DNA of 64,000 nt from Candidatus Competibacteraceae bacterium. GTDB lineage: Bacteria; Pseudomonadota; Gammaproteobacteria; Competibacterales; Competibacteraceae. The position numbers and the translations under genes are program-made. Position 1 is the stretch's first letter, and every line of letters starts with the position of its first letter. The stretch lies in assembly GCA_016713505.1 (NCBI GenBank), contig JADJPA010000001.1:3097001-3161000 (forward strand), written 5' to 3'. Shown piece by piece: positions 34,492 to 43,800 of the stretch. Below the pieces are notes generated by a model. It was not told the origin of the DNA, did not search any database, and worked only from the letters and a program-made list of their open reading frames with translations.

Positions 34492-34536
34492 ATCCGAGCA
34501 ACGCCACGCGCGAGGGCGCGGCATCAGTCGGATTCA
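34489..34536. terminator. Bidirectional hairpin between convergent genes
   Basis: TGAATCCGA pairs with TCGGATTCA (9 bp) and encloses a second GC hairpin around CGCGC/GCGCG. The left arm starts on the stop codon of the cysteine-cluster gene. It likely ends transcription from both sides. Confidence 0.5.
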
Positions 34537-34547
34537 TTCTGGCCCGT

Positions 34548-35219
34548 TCAGCTTATTTTTTGCACGGTGCCGTCAAGATTCATCATCAATCTTTCGACTT
34601 CCAGTTCTGGATAGCGTTTGTGGATCGCCACCATCAAGTCGCGCAGGAATTTGCCGTGGACGCGCGTTTCTATCTGTTGGTCCTTGGAAAAATCAGTTTT
34701 CAAAATCACCTTGTAAGCTCCGCAGTCGCGATGGTCCATCAGAATGACTTTTTTGATGTGATGGAGGTCGATAGCGATTTTGAGATGTTCCCAAAAGGTT
34801 TCTTTCCATTCCTTGCAATAGTCGGACAGTACACCCAGTGAAGCGCCTGCCAGGACGATATGGTCATACTGGTTGGTCATGGCGCGTTTGTCCATGTAGT
34901 GGGTAATGTCATCGATCAACCGGTAATCCATACAACTCAGTAATAGGGCTTCGGCAGTGTGTGCCGGGGCGATACCGACTTGCGGATCGACCCCATGCCC
35001 GGTGTTGGCTTGCGGATCGACCCCATGCCCGGTTTGGGCGGAGGGAGCCGCGCCGTGCCCGGCTTCGGCCATTGCCAACCGCCAGGGAGCCGCTAGTCCC
35101 AGCAAGGCGATGCCGCTACCGAGCGTGGCAAGCTGGACGAAGCGACGCCGGCTGAGAGCGGAGTGAGCGTGATAATGGCAATGATCGTGGCAGCTCAAAG
35201 TACGATGAGGAGTGGACAT
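34548..35219 (-). CDS. Tat-exported beta-carbonic anhydrase-like protein
   Basis: A 223-residue protein. The start at 35219 is the one that leaves a normal signal; the open frame extends 84 codons further without merit. A Tat signal (SRRRFVQLATLGSGIALLGLAA, 23-44) is preceded by a His/Cys-rich n-region (CHDHCHYHAH). A repeated GHGVDPQ linker follows (64-81). The catalytic domain has CMDYR (Cys96, Asp98, Arg100) and HRDC (His163, Cys166), the zinc ligands of beta-carbonic anhydrases. It would hydrate CO2 in the periplasm, though its zinc-site spacing should be modelled. Confidence 0.8.
   Translation of the reverse strand: MSTPHRTLSCHDHCHYHAHSALSRRRFVQLATLGSGIALLGLAAPWRLAMAEAGHGAAPSAQTGHGVDPQANTGHGVDPQVGIAPAHTAEALLLSCMDYRLIDDITHYMDKRAMTNQYDHIVLAGASLGVLSDYCKEWKETFWEHLKIAIDLHHIKKVILMDHRDCGAYKVILKTDFSKDQQIETRVHGKFLRDLMVAIHKRYPELEVERLMMNLDGTVQKIS
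34981..35033 (-). repeat. Two 23-bp direct repeats, 30-bp period
   Basis: The same 23 bases occur at 34981-35003 and 35011-35033 inside the carbonic anhydrase gene and encode the doubled GHGVDPQ linker. Such repeats may change copy number by slippage without breaking the frame. Confidence 0.85.
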
Positions 35220-35477
35220 GAGTATCTCTGGTTTGTTGGTGATGACTGAGGATTTCAGGCAAGCCTGCTCCATCGAAAATCGTTGAGGGCTATATCGGCC
35301 GATTTTTGGGCAAATTAAGCGTATTGCAGAAATACTTATGTCTATTTTAGGTGCTTTTAGAAGACTAATAAGGTTAATTTGTATAGGAATAAATACATCA
35401 AAAGCCGCCTCGCGCGTTTGCAACGTGGGTATGGGACAATAACCGATATCTTTATCAATGCGGTTTACCAAAATTTC

Positions 35478-38400
35478 ATGTCCGTGCTTACCGAGGACGC
35501 CGCTGCGTCGAATTTGCTACAACCTATCCTGCCGCCCGATACTCGAAAAACCCTGCACTGGGGGCAATTGCATGGCGCCAGCGCTGCGTTGATCATCGCC
35601 GCCACCGCCAATCGCTATCGCGGGTTGGTATTGGCGGTCGCGCCGGACAGTCAGACCGCGCTGCGGCTGGAAATCGAATTGCGGGTGTTTGGCGGGCCGG
35701 AATTGGACATTCTGGCGTTCCCGGATTGGGAAACGCTGCCTTACGACGTGTTCTCGCCGCATCAAGACATTGTGTCGCAGCGCTTGGCCGCGCTCTACCG
35801 CCTGCCGCAACGGCGGCGCGGGGTGCTGGTGGTGCCGGTGGCGACGCTGCTGCAACGGTTAGCGCCGCGCGGTTATCTGGATCGTTACGCCCTACTGCTG
35901 AAGGTGGGCGAGCGACTGGATCTGGAGGATTTCCGCCGCCGGTTGGAAGCGGCGGGCTATACCTGTGTCTCTCAGGTGGTGGAGCACGGCGAATTCGCGG
36001 TGCGCGGCGCGATCCTCGATCTGTTTCCGATGGGTGCCGAACGACCGTATCGGATCGAATTGTTCGATGATGAAGTCGAGAGCATCCGCGACTTCGATCC
36101 GGATACTCAGTTGTCGGTGGCCAAGACCGAACAGATCGAACTGTTGCCGGCGCGAGAATTCGCGCTGGATCAAGACACCATCGCTCGCTTTCGCCAGGCG
36201 TGGCGGCGCCAGTTTGAAGGCGACCCGCAGCGTAGCTCGATTTACCGCGAAGTGAGCGCCGGCAACGCGCCTGGCGGCATCGAATACTATCTGCCGCTGT
36301 TTTTCGAGCAAACCGCCACCCTGTTCGACTATCTGCCGGAGGCGACGCTGGCGGTGCGCTTGGAAGGGGTGGACGCGGCGATGGCGGGGTTTCAAGAGCA
36401 GTTGCTGGACCGTTACGAGCAGCGCCGGTACGACGCCGAACGACCGCTGTTGCCGCCGCCGCTGTTGTTTGTCGAAGCGGCGCAGGTCGAGAAAGCGCTG
36501 GCCCGTTACCTGCGGGTGGAATTGCGGGAGGCGGGCGATGGCGAGGTCAACTTTCCCACCGCGCCGCCGCCGCTGTTGCCGTTTCAAGCCCGCGCCGAGC
36601 GACCGGCCGCCGCGCTGGAGGATTTTTTGGCGGGCTTTCCCGGACGGGTGCTGTTCGCCGCCGAATCGGCCGGCCGGCGCGAGGTGCTGCTAGAGACCTT
36701 GCGCGGCCACGGGATCAAGCCGACGGTTTGCGAGAGTTGGACCGAGTTTTTGGCGCGCGAGGATTTGCGGTTGGCGCTGACGGTCGCGCCGCTGGAGCAA
36801 GGTTTGCTGCTGACCGAACCGCCGTTGGCGATCGTCGCCGAACCGCAGTTGTACGGCGAGCGGGCGCGGCAGACCCGGCGGCGGGTGGCCAACCGCGATC
36901 CCGACGCCATCATCCGCAACCTCACCGACCTCAATCCCGGCGCGCCGGTGGTGCATGAGGAACATGGGATCGGTCGCTATCAGGGTCTGGAGCGGTTGGA
37001 AGTCGCCGGCATCGACGGCGAATTCGTGGTGGTGGAATACGCCGACCACGACCGTCTGTACGTACCGGTCGCCTCGCTGCATTTGCTCAGCCGCTACACC
37101 GGCGCGTCGCCGGAAAGCGCGCCGCTGCACAAACTCGGCAGCGGCCAGTGGGAAAAGGTCCGGCGCAAGGCCGCCGAGCAAGTCAGCGACGCGGCGGCGG
37201 AATTGCTCGACATCTACGCCCGGCGCGAGGCTCGGCCCGGTCACGCCTTCACTTTAAGCGAAGCCGATTACGCCGCTTTCGCCGCCGCCTTTCCGTTCGA
37301 GGAAACCCCGGACCAGCAGATAGCCATCGACGCGGTGATCGCCGATTTGCGCGCCGGCAAGCCGATGGATCGGGTGGTGTGCGGCGATGTCGGTTTCGGC
37401 AAGACCGAAGTCGCGATGCGCGCCGCCTTCGTGGCGGTGCAGGACGGCCGCCAGACAGCGGTGCTGACGCCGACCACGCTGCTGGCCCAGCAACACTATC
37501 AAAATTTTCTCGACCGCTTCGCCGACTGGCCGGTGCGGATCGAACTGCTGTCTCGCTTTCGTTCCGCCAAGCAGCAAAGCGAGACCTTGAAAGCGCTGGT
37601 CGAGGGCAAGGTCGATATCCTGATCGGCACCCACAAGCTGTTGCAGAACGATGTCCGCTTTAAAAATCTGGGACTGACCATCATCGACGAGGAACACCGC
37701 TTCGGGGTGAAGCATAAGGAACGGATGAAGGCCCTGCGCACCGAGGTGGACGTGCTGACCCTGACCGCCACCCCGATCCCGCGCACGCTCAATATGGCGA
37801 TGGCCGGTCTTCGCGAGCTGTCGATCATCGCCACCCCGCCGGCCGGTCGGCTGGCGGTCAAGACTTTCGTCAGCCAGTGGAATCCGGCCACGATCCGCGA
37901 AGCTTGCCAGCGTGAATTGAAGCGCGGCGGGCAAATTTATTTCCTGCACAACGAGGTGGACACCATCCAACGGATGGCCGCGCAGTTGGCCGAGCTCGCG
38001 CCGGGGGCGCGGATCGCCGTCGCCCACGGCCAAATGCGCGAGCGCGATCTGGAGCAGGTGATGCTGGATTTCTACCATCGCCGCTGCAACTTGCTGTTGT
38101 GTACGACCATCATCGAATCGGGCATCGACGTGCCCAGCGCCAACACCATCCTCATCAATCGCGCCGACAAGCTGGGGCTGGCGCAATTGCACCAGTTGCG
38201 CGGCCGGGTCGGCCGCTCGCACCACCGCGCCTACGCTTATCTGATCGTCCCACCGCGCCAGGCGATGACGGCGGACGCGATCAAGCGGATCGAGGCCATC
38301 GAATCGCTGGAGGATTTGGGCGCGGGTTTCATGCTGGCCAATCACGATCTGGAAATTCGCGGCGCGGGCGAACTGCTGGGCGAGCAGCAAAGCGGCCAGA

Positions 38401-38936
38401 TTCATGAAGTCGGGTTTACCCTGTACATGGATTTGCTGGAGCGGGCGGTGCAGGCGCTCAAGGCCGGACGGGTGCCGGAGTTGGATCGGCCGCTGGATCA
38501 CGGCCCGGAGATCGACCTGCAAAGCCCGGCTCTGATTCCCGACGATTACTTGCCCGATATCCACAGCCGGTTGATTTTATACAAGCGGATCGCCAGCGCC
38601 CGCGACGAGGCCGAACTGCGCGAGTTGCAGGTCGAAATGATCGACCGCTTCGGCCTGTTGCCGGAGCCGGTCAAGAATCTATTCCGGGTCACCGGCTTGA
38701 AATTGAAAGCTACACCCATCGGGATCAAGAAAATCGAAGCCGGTCCCAAAGGTGGGCGGCTCGTCTTTGGGCCGCAACCCAAGGTGGACCCGGTTAAACT
38801 GGTCCAACTGATCCAACAGCAACACCACGTCTACAAGCTGGATGGCAAGGACAAGCTGCGTTTTATCAAGGAATTGGCCGATGCTCAGAGCAGAGTGGTG
38901 GCAGTGGAGCGGCTATTGGAAGGGATCGGGAGCTAA
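35478..38936 (+). CDS. mfd: Transcription-repair coupling factor
   Basis: A 1152-residue Mfd, about the same length as E. coli Mfd (1148). The domain order is the UvrB-like module (WETLPYDVFSPHQDI, GILD-like GAILDLFPMG), the RNA-polymerase interaction domain (VVHEEHGIGRYQGLE), helicase motif I CGDVGFGKTEVAMRAAF, DEEH motif IIDEEHRFGV, TATPIPRTL, and the TRG region GRVGRSHHRAYAYL. It removes stalled RNA polymerase and recruits UvrA. I chose the ATG at 35478 because it aligns with the E. coli start; the frame is open 33 codons further. No SD is visible. Confidence 0.96.
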   Translation: MSVLTEDAAASNLLQPILPPDTRKTLHWGQLHGASAALIIAATANRYRGLVLAVAPDSQTALRLEIELRVFGGPELDILAFPDWETLPYDVFSPHQDIVSQRLAALYRLPQRRRGVLVVPVATLLQRLAPRGYLDRYALLLKVGERLDLEDFRRRLEAAGYTCVSQVVEHGEFAVRGAILDLFPMGAERPYRIELFDDEVESIRDFDPDTQLSVAKTEQIELLPAREFALDQDTIARFRQAWRRQFEGDPQRSSIYREVSAGNAPGGIEYYLPLFFEQTATLFDYLPEATLAVRLEGVDAAMAGFQEQLLDRYEQRRYDAERPLLPPPLLFVEAAQVEKALARYLRVELREAGDGEVNFPTAPPPLLPFQARAERPAAALEDFLAGFPGRVLFAAESAGRREVLLETLRGHGIKPTVCESWTEFLAREDLRLALTVAPLEQGLLLTEPPLAIVAEPQLYGERARQTRRRVANRDPDAIIRNLTDLNPGAPVVHEEHGIGRYQGLERLEVAGIDGEFVVVEYADHDRLYVPVASLHLLSRYTGASPESAPLHKLGSGQWEKVRRKAAEQVSDAAAELLDIYARREARPGHAFTLSEADYAAFAAAFPFEETPDQQIAIDAVIADLRAGKPMDRVVCGDVGFGKTEVAMRAAFVAVQDGRQTAVLTPTTLLAQQHYQNFLDRFADWPVRIELLSRFRSAKQQSETLKALVEGKVDILIGTHKLLQNDVRFKNLGLTIIDEEHRFGVKHKERMKALRTEVDVLTLTATPIPRTLNMAMAGLRELSIIATPPAGRLAVKTFVSQWNPATIREACQRELKRGGQIYFLHNEVDTIQRMAAQLAELAPGARIAVAHGQMRERDLEQVMLDFYHRRCNLLLCTTIIESGIDVPSANTILINRADKLGLAQLHQLRGRVGRSHHRAYAYLIVPPRQAMTADAIKRIEAIESLEDLGAGFMLANHDLEIRGAGELLGEQQSGQIHEVGFTLYMDLLERAVQALKAGRVPELDRPLDHGPEIDLQSPALIPDDYLPDIHSRLILYKRIASARDEAELRELQVEMIDRFGLLPEPVKNLFRVTGLKLKATPIGIKKIEAGPKGGRLVFGPQPKVDPVKLVQLIQQQHHVYKLDGKDKLRFIKELADAQSRVVAVERLLEGIGS

Positions 38937-38942
38937 TCCACC

Positions 38943-39374
38943 ATGATCGAGGTAACGCCTGAGCTCCACATCGCCGAGGACGAACTGCACTTTCAATTCA
39001 AACTGGCGTCCGGCCCCGGCGGTCAGAATGTCAACAAAGTCGCGACGGCGGCGGAGTTGCGTTTCGATGCGGCTCATTCGCCGTCGCTGCCGGATGCGGT
39101 GCGGTCGCGGTTGCTGGCGCTGGCCGGCAGCCGGGCGACGCAGGACGGCGAATTGCTGATCACCGCCCGCCGTTTTCGCAGTCAAGAGCGCAACCGGCAG
39201 GACGCCATCGAACGGTTGATCGACTTGATTCAAAGAGCGGCCGAGGCTCCCAAGCCGCGCTTTAAAACCAAGCCTTCGCGCGCCGCCAAGCAGCGGCGCA
39301 TGGACGCCAAGCGGCGGCTCGGCGATAAGAAGCAAACCCGTCGTGCGGTTGGAGCCACGCGGGAGTTCGAGTGA
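38943..39374 (+). CDS. arfB: Alternative ribosome-rescue factor ArfB (YaeJ)
   Basis: A 143-residue peptidyl-tRNA hydrolase. The catalytic motif GPGGQNVNK (Gly26-Gly27-Gln28) is complete. The C-terminal tail is basic (KTKPSRAAKQRRMDAKRRLGDKKQTRR), and in ArfB this part enters the mRNA channel of a stalled ribosome. It starts 6 bp after mfd and probably shares its transcript. It releases the nascent chain on non-stop complexes. Confidence 0.93.
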   Translation: MIEVTPELHIAEDELHFQFKLASGPGGQNVNKVATAAELRFDAAHSPSLPDAVRSRLLALAGSRATQDGELLITARRFRSQERNRQDAIERLIDLIQRAAEAPKPRFKTKPSRAAKQRRMDAKRRLGDKKQTRRAVGATREFE

Positions 39375-39402
39375 ACAGCATTATCTTCGTGGAGCTGAAG
39401 CC

Positions 39403-40044
39403 ATGACCCAATATTTCGATATTTCGCTGACCATTTCCTCCGAGCTGCCGCGTTGGCCGGGTAGTCCGCCCGTTGAATTCACCCGCCGCCGCGACATGGC
39501 GCGGGGCGATCCTGTCAACGACGGCGCGCTGAGCTTCGGCGTCCATACCGGCACCCATGTCGATGCGCCCGTTCACTTTTTAGCGAACGGTACGGATGTG
39601 ACCCAACTAGCGCTGGATGCCTTGCTCGGGCCGGCGGTCGTGGCGGCGTTGCCGGGCGTCGATGCGGTTAGCGCCCGCGATCTGGAAGCCCTCGATTTAC
39701 CCGCCGACACGCAGCGTTTGTTGCTGCGCACCCGCAATTCCGAGGGCTGGCGGCAGGGCGAGCGCGAATTCCGCAAAGATTTCGTGGCGCTGACCGCCGA
39801 CGCCGCGCGCTGGGTGGTGGCGCGCGGTTTGCGCTTGATCGGCGTCGATTATCTATCAGTGCAACGCTTTCACGACGGGCCGGACACTCACATCGCTTTG
39901 TTGGAAGCCGACGTGGTGATTCTGGAGGGTTTAAATTTGGCCGAGATCGAGCCGGGTCCTTACGAACTGATCGCGCTACCGCTCAAGCTGGCCGGTGGCG
40001 ATGGCGCGCCCGCGCGGGCGGTACTCAAAAGTTTGGCGGGCTGA
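39403..40044 (+). CDS. Cyclase-family metal hydrolase (KynB-like)
   Basis: A 213-residue protein with the cyclase signature HTGTHVDAPVHF (His48, His52, Asp54, His58), plus an N-terminal DISLTISSELPRWPG and C-terminal YELIALPLKLAGGDGAPARAVL. Family members are zinc or manganese amidases, including arylformamidase. The substrate is not assigned; no tryptophan-degradation genes are adjacent. GGAG precedes the ATG at 39403. It follows arfB directly. Confidence 0.85.
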   Translation: MTQYFDISLTISSELPRWPGSPPVEFTRRRDMARGDPVNDGALSFGVHTGTHVDAPVHFLANGTDVTQLALDALLGPAVVAALPGVDAVSARDLEALDLPADTQRLLLRTRNSEGWRQGEREFRKDFVALTADAARWVVARGLRLIGVDYLSVQRFHDGPDTHIALLEADVVILEGLNLAEIEPGPYELIALPLKLAGGDGAPARAVLKSLAG

Positions 40045-40211
40045 CGGAGAGTGTTTTGTCGTTGGGCCAGCCGCTTTTTACACGTTGGTTACAAACTTAA
40101 TAAAACTCCAGGATTCTGAAATGGCTGTGAAATTCTTTTAAGTGATGATCGCCCTGAATCTTGAAAGACCGAATAGGTCCGCCGCGGCATAGCCGATAGA
40201 GTTCAGGGGAC

Positions 40212-40808
40212 ATGGCCATGGGCATAGAAATAACCGCTATCGATGTTCGGATAGAAAAATTCAGTTTGCCCGCGATGGCCGGGGCTGCGGCGTTTCTGCA
40301 ACGAACCGGCCCGCTCAACATGCCCTTGCTTAGCTTATACGGCTTACCCGTAGTAGGCGGCGCGCTCGCTGCCTACAATATTTTGGTTGAAATGCCAGGC
40401 ACGGTGACGATGACCGACACCAATACCATGGTGCAGAACGTGATCGACCGTCTTGAGTTTTTTCGCAGGTTCAATAAAAACCGCAAAATGAGCAGGCTCA
40501 ATATTCTCGATCACGGTAATCCGAAGCAAATGGAAATCGGTAGCGATTGCATCGACGAGAAAAATATCGATTCTTTTTCCAAAATCTTGGGTTTGCTCAA
40601 AGGTAAATTCGATCAAAGCGGTTTTGTGCATCTGCAAAATTGCGAGATCGGTAACAACGAGAAATTGCTCGCCGCTTTCGCCCGCATCATCAACGTGCCG
40701 GTCTATGCGGGCACGGGCTCCCACAATAGTGTTCTCCGCTTAAACACCGGGGATTATGTGCGCGCCAATCCTGATGGGAGCATCAGTCGAAACGTGGCTA
40801 GACCTTAG
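40212..40808 (+). CDS. Hypothetical protein with C-terminal CxxG-like motif
   Basis: A 198-residue protein. The region 127-180 (SGFVHLQNCEIGNNEKLLAAFARIINVPVYAGTGSHNS) resembles the core of DUF4347/caspase-like folds, where a conserved Gly-Cys turn lies near a helical repeat. An N-terminal Ala/Gly/Pro-rich part may be a linker or a weak anchor. SD-like AGGGG suits the second ATG (40218) better than the first. No named family is certain. It is isolated between the cyclase and the convergent glgB. Confidence 0.6.
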   Translation: MAMGIEITAIDVRIEKFSLPAMAGAAAFLQRTGPLNMPLLSLYGLPVVGGALAAYNILVEMPGTVTMTDTNTMVQNVIDRLEFFRRFNKNRKMSRLNILDHGNPKQMEIGSDCIDEKNIDSFSKILGLLKGKFDQSGFVHLQNCEIGNNEKLLAAFARIINVPVYAGTGSHNSVLRLNTGDYVRANPDGSISRNVARP

Positions 40809-40882
40809 GCGGCGCTTTGAGGGCGGTCAGACCCGTCGCGGCGGGCATCAAGCCGGGTCCGACTTTGGATCAACGGGCCAAG

Positions 40883-43800
40883 TTATTCCAATTTCAACGG
40901 GTCCGGCCTTAGCACCACCGCGCTGAACGGCGGCAGATTCAGCACGATGGAAAAGGCGAAGCCGTGGCTGAAGACCTCTTCGGCGGTGATCGCATAGCCC
41001 GGCACGATCTTGCTGGAACCCCCGTATTCGTGGGCGTCGCTGTGAAATACTTCCCGATACGTGGTCGGATACGGCGCGCCGATCCGATAGTGAGAATAGT
41101 GTCGGTCTGAAAAATTCAGCACGAACAGCAGCGCCTCGCGCGGATCGCGGGCCTTGCGGACGAAGCCGAGCACGCTGGTTTCCGCGCCGCCCGCATCCAG
41201 CCATTCGAAACCGGCGCCGCGAAAATCGACTTGATACAGCGCCCGCTCCCTGGCGTAGAGTCGGTTCAAAGCACCGACGAAGGTTTGCAAGCGTTGGTGG
41301 TGAGGCTGGCGCAGCAGCGGCCATTCCAGTTCGCCATCGTGGTTCCACTCGCTCGGCTGACCGAACTCCCCGCCCATGAAAATCAACTTTTTGCCGGGAT
41401 GGCCGTACATGAAGGCGTACAGTACCCGCAAGTTGGCGAACTGCTGTCGTTCGTTGCCGGGCATCTTGCCCAGCAGCGATTTCTTTAAATGCACCACCTC
41501 GTCATGCGACAGCGACAGGATAAAGTTTTCGTTGAAGGCGTAGCTGAGGCCGAAATCTAGTTTGTGATGGTGGTGGCGACGGTGCTCGGGCTGCTCTTTC
41601 ATGTAGGACAGCACATCGTGCATCCAACCCATGTTCCATTTGAACCCGAAGCCCAGCCCGCCCATGTGGGTGGGCCGCGACACGTTCGGCCAGGCGGTGG
41701 ATTCTTCGGCGATCATCATCACGCCGGGGAACTGAGCGTGCACCACCGCGTTGGTGTGCTTGAGAAATTCGATGGCTTCCAGATTTTCGTTGCCGCCGTA
41801 CTGATTGGGAATCCAGTCTTTCTTGGAATAATCCAGATACAGCATCGACGCCACCGCATCCACCCGCAGTCCGTCGAAATGGAAAGTTTTAAGCCAGTAC
41901 AACGCGTTGGCGATCAGGAAGTTTTCGATTTCATGGCGGCCGTAATTGAAGATCAACGTACCCCAATCGGGATGCTCGCCCTGGCGCGGGTCGGCGTGCT
42001 CGTACAGACAGGTGCCGTCGAACCAGGCCATGGCGTGGGCGTCTTTCGGAAAATGTGCCGGCACCCAGTCCAAAATCACGCCGATGCCGTGCTGGTGGCA
42101 GCGGTCGATCAGCTCCATCAATTCTTCCGGCCGACCGTAGCGGGCGGTGGGGGCGTAAAAATTGGAAATTTGATAGCCCCAGGACGGGCCGTAGGGATGT
42201 TCGGCCAGCGGCAGAAATTCGATGTGGGTGAAGCCCATCTCCAACACGTAGGGGATCAACTGGTCGGCCAGTTCGCGGTAAGACAGAAACTCGCCATCGG
42301 CCTTGCGTCGCCACGAGCCGGAGTGGACTTCGTAAATGGCCACGGGCCGTTCCCAAACCTTGTTTTGCGCCCGCCGCTCCACCCACTCGCCGTCGTGCCA
42401 GGGATACTTGCCGTCGGGGTCGTAGACCACGCTGGCGGTGCCGGGCGGAACCTCGGTGTAAAAGGCGTATGGATCGGTTTTCAGAAACGCGGGTCCGCTG
42501 CGCGGCACGATCTCGAATTTGTAGAGTTCGCCTTCGCCCAGACCCGGCACGAACAGCTCCCAGATGCCCGAACCCGGCCGCAGTCGCAGCGGGTGGCGGC
42601 GGCCGTCCCAGTAGTTGAACGGACCCACCACGCTGATCCGTTGGGCGTTCGGCGCCCAGACCGCAAAGTTGACCCCGGCTTGGCCGTCGACTTCGCAAAC
42701 GTGCGCGCCCAGCCTCTCGTAAATTTGGTAGTGGTTGCCTTCGGCGAACAAATAGCAATCCTGATCGCCCAGGAACGAGAAAGTGGCGGCATAAGGATCG
42801 ACAAAAGTATGGTTGCAGCCGTGTTCGGTGGCGTTGAGCCGATAGCGTAGCGCGGTCGGATCGGCGGCGACGATCGCCTCAAACAGCCGGTCTTCCGGCA
42901 CCCATTGCAGCGGATGCAGCAGGTTGGGCGCGCTTTCGAGCAGCAAACAAGGCGCTTCGGCGTCCGGCAGCAGCGCGCGAACCACGCACAAACCGGGTTC
43001 CGCCAGCGGGTGCGGTCCTAGCAGGGCGTGGGGATCGGTGAATCGCCGGGCGATATAGGGACGCTGCTTTGTCGGCTCTTTCCAAAGCGGACCGCTGTCC
43101 TCGTGTTGGAGTTTGGCGCCGTCTCCAGCGCCGTGGCTGGCGTCTTTCCCATCCTGGATGGCGTCGTGGGCGGCCCGCATCAGGGTGTCGCGGGCAACGG
43201 GTTCTGGCGGTGCAATGCCCAAATGGCCGGCCAGCACGGCGCTTTCCGTTTCGGTCAACGTGGCGCCGATAGCGGCGTTCTCCCGCAGTAGAAAGCGCAA
43301 ATCGGCCGTCATGGGGTGGCCCTTGAGGCGGGCGGCGTAGGTGCGGACATCGGTCCGCAATGCATCCACATGATAAACCTGGTGCCAGAACTGGGCATTG
43401 GCCAACAGGAAGTTGCGCACTTCCGGGCGTTCCAGATCGAAAGCCAACAGGTTCGGCGCGTCCGGAGCATCAGCGTCGTAAATCCGCGAACCGTCGAACC
43501 AGCTCAACTCCTGACCCTCGCGCGGCAGCAGCGGCGGAATCCAGTCGAGGATCACTCCGATGCCGTGCTGGTGGCAGGCGTCGATGAAGGCCATCAATTC
43601 GGCGGGACGGCCGTAGCGCGGGTTGGGCGCGAAATAGCTGGACACCGTTTCGTCGAAAGTCCACAAAGCCAACTCGACATGAGTGGAGCCGTGCGCCCGC
43701 AGGTGTGGGAGCACGAGCTCTTGCAGTTGGCTGTAGCGGGAGACGCGCTCCGGGCTGGCGCTGCCCGCGCCGAAATCGACCCGGTGCACGGCGACCGGCA

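Noticed and set aside
35379..35477. Extension of mfd by 33 codons
   Set aside because: It extends past the E. coli Mfd start and shows no conserved sequence.
37254..38564. 436-codon minus-strand frame opposite mfd
   Set aside because: Shadow frame; the mfd motifs on the plus strand explain the region fully.
41564..42850. 428-codon plus-strand frame opposite glgB
   Set aside because: His/Val/Gly-rich shadow without any family pattern.
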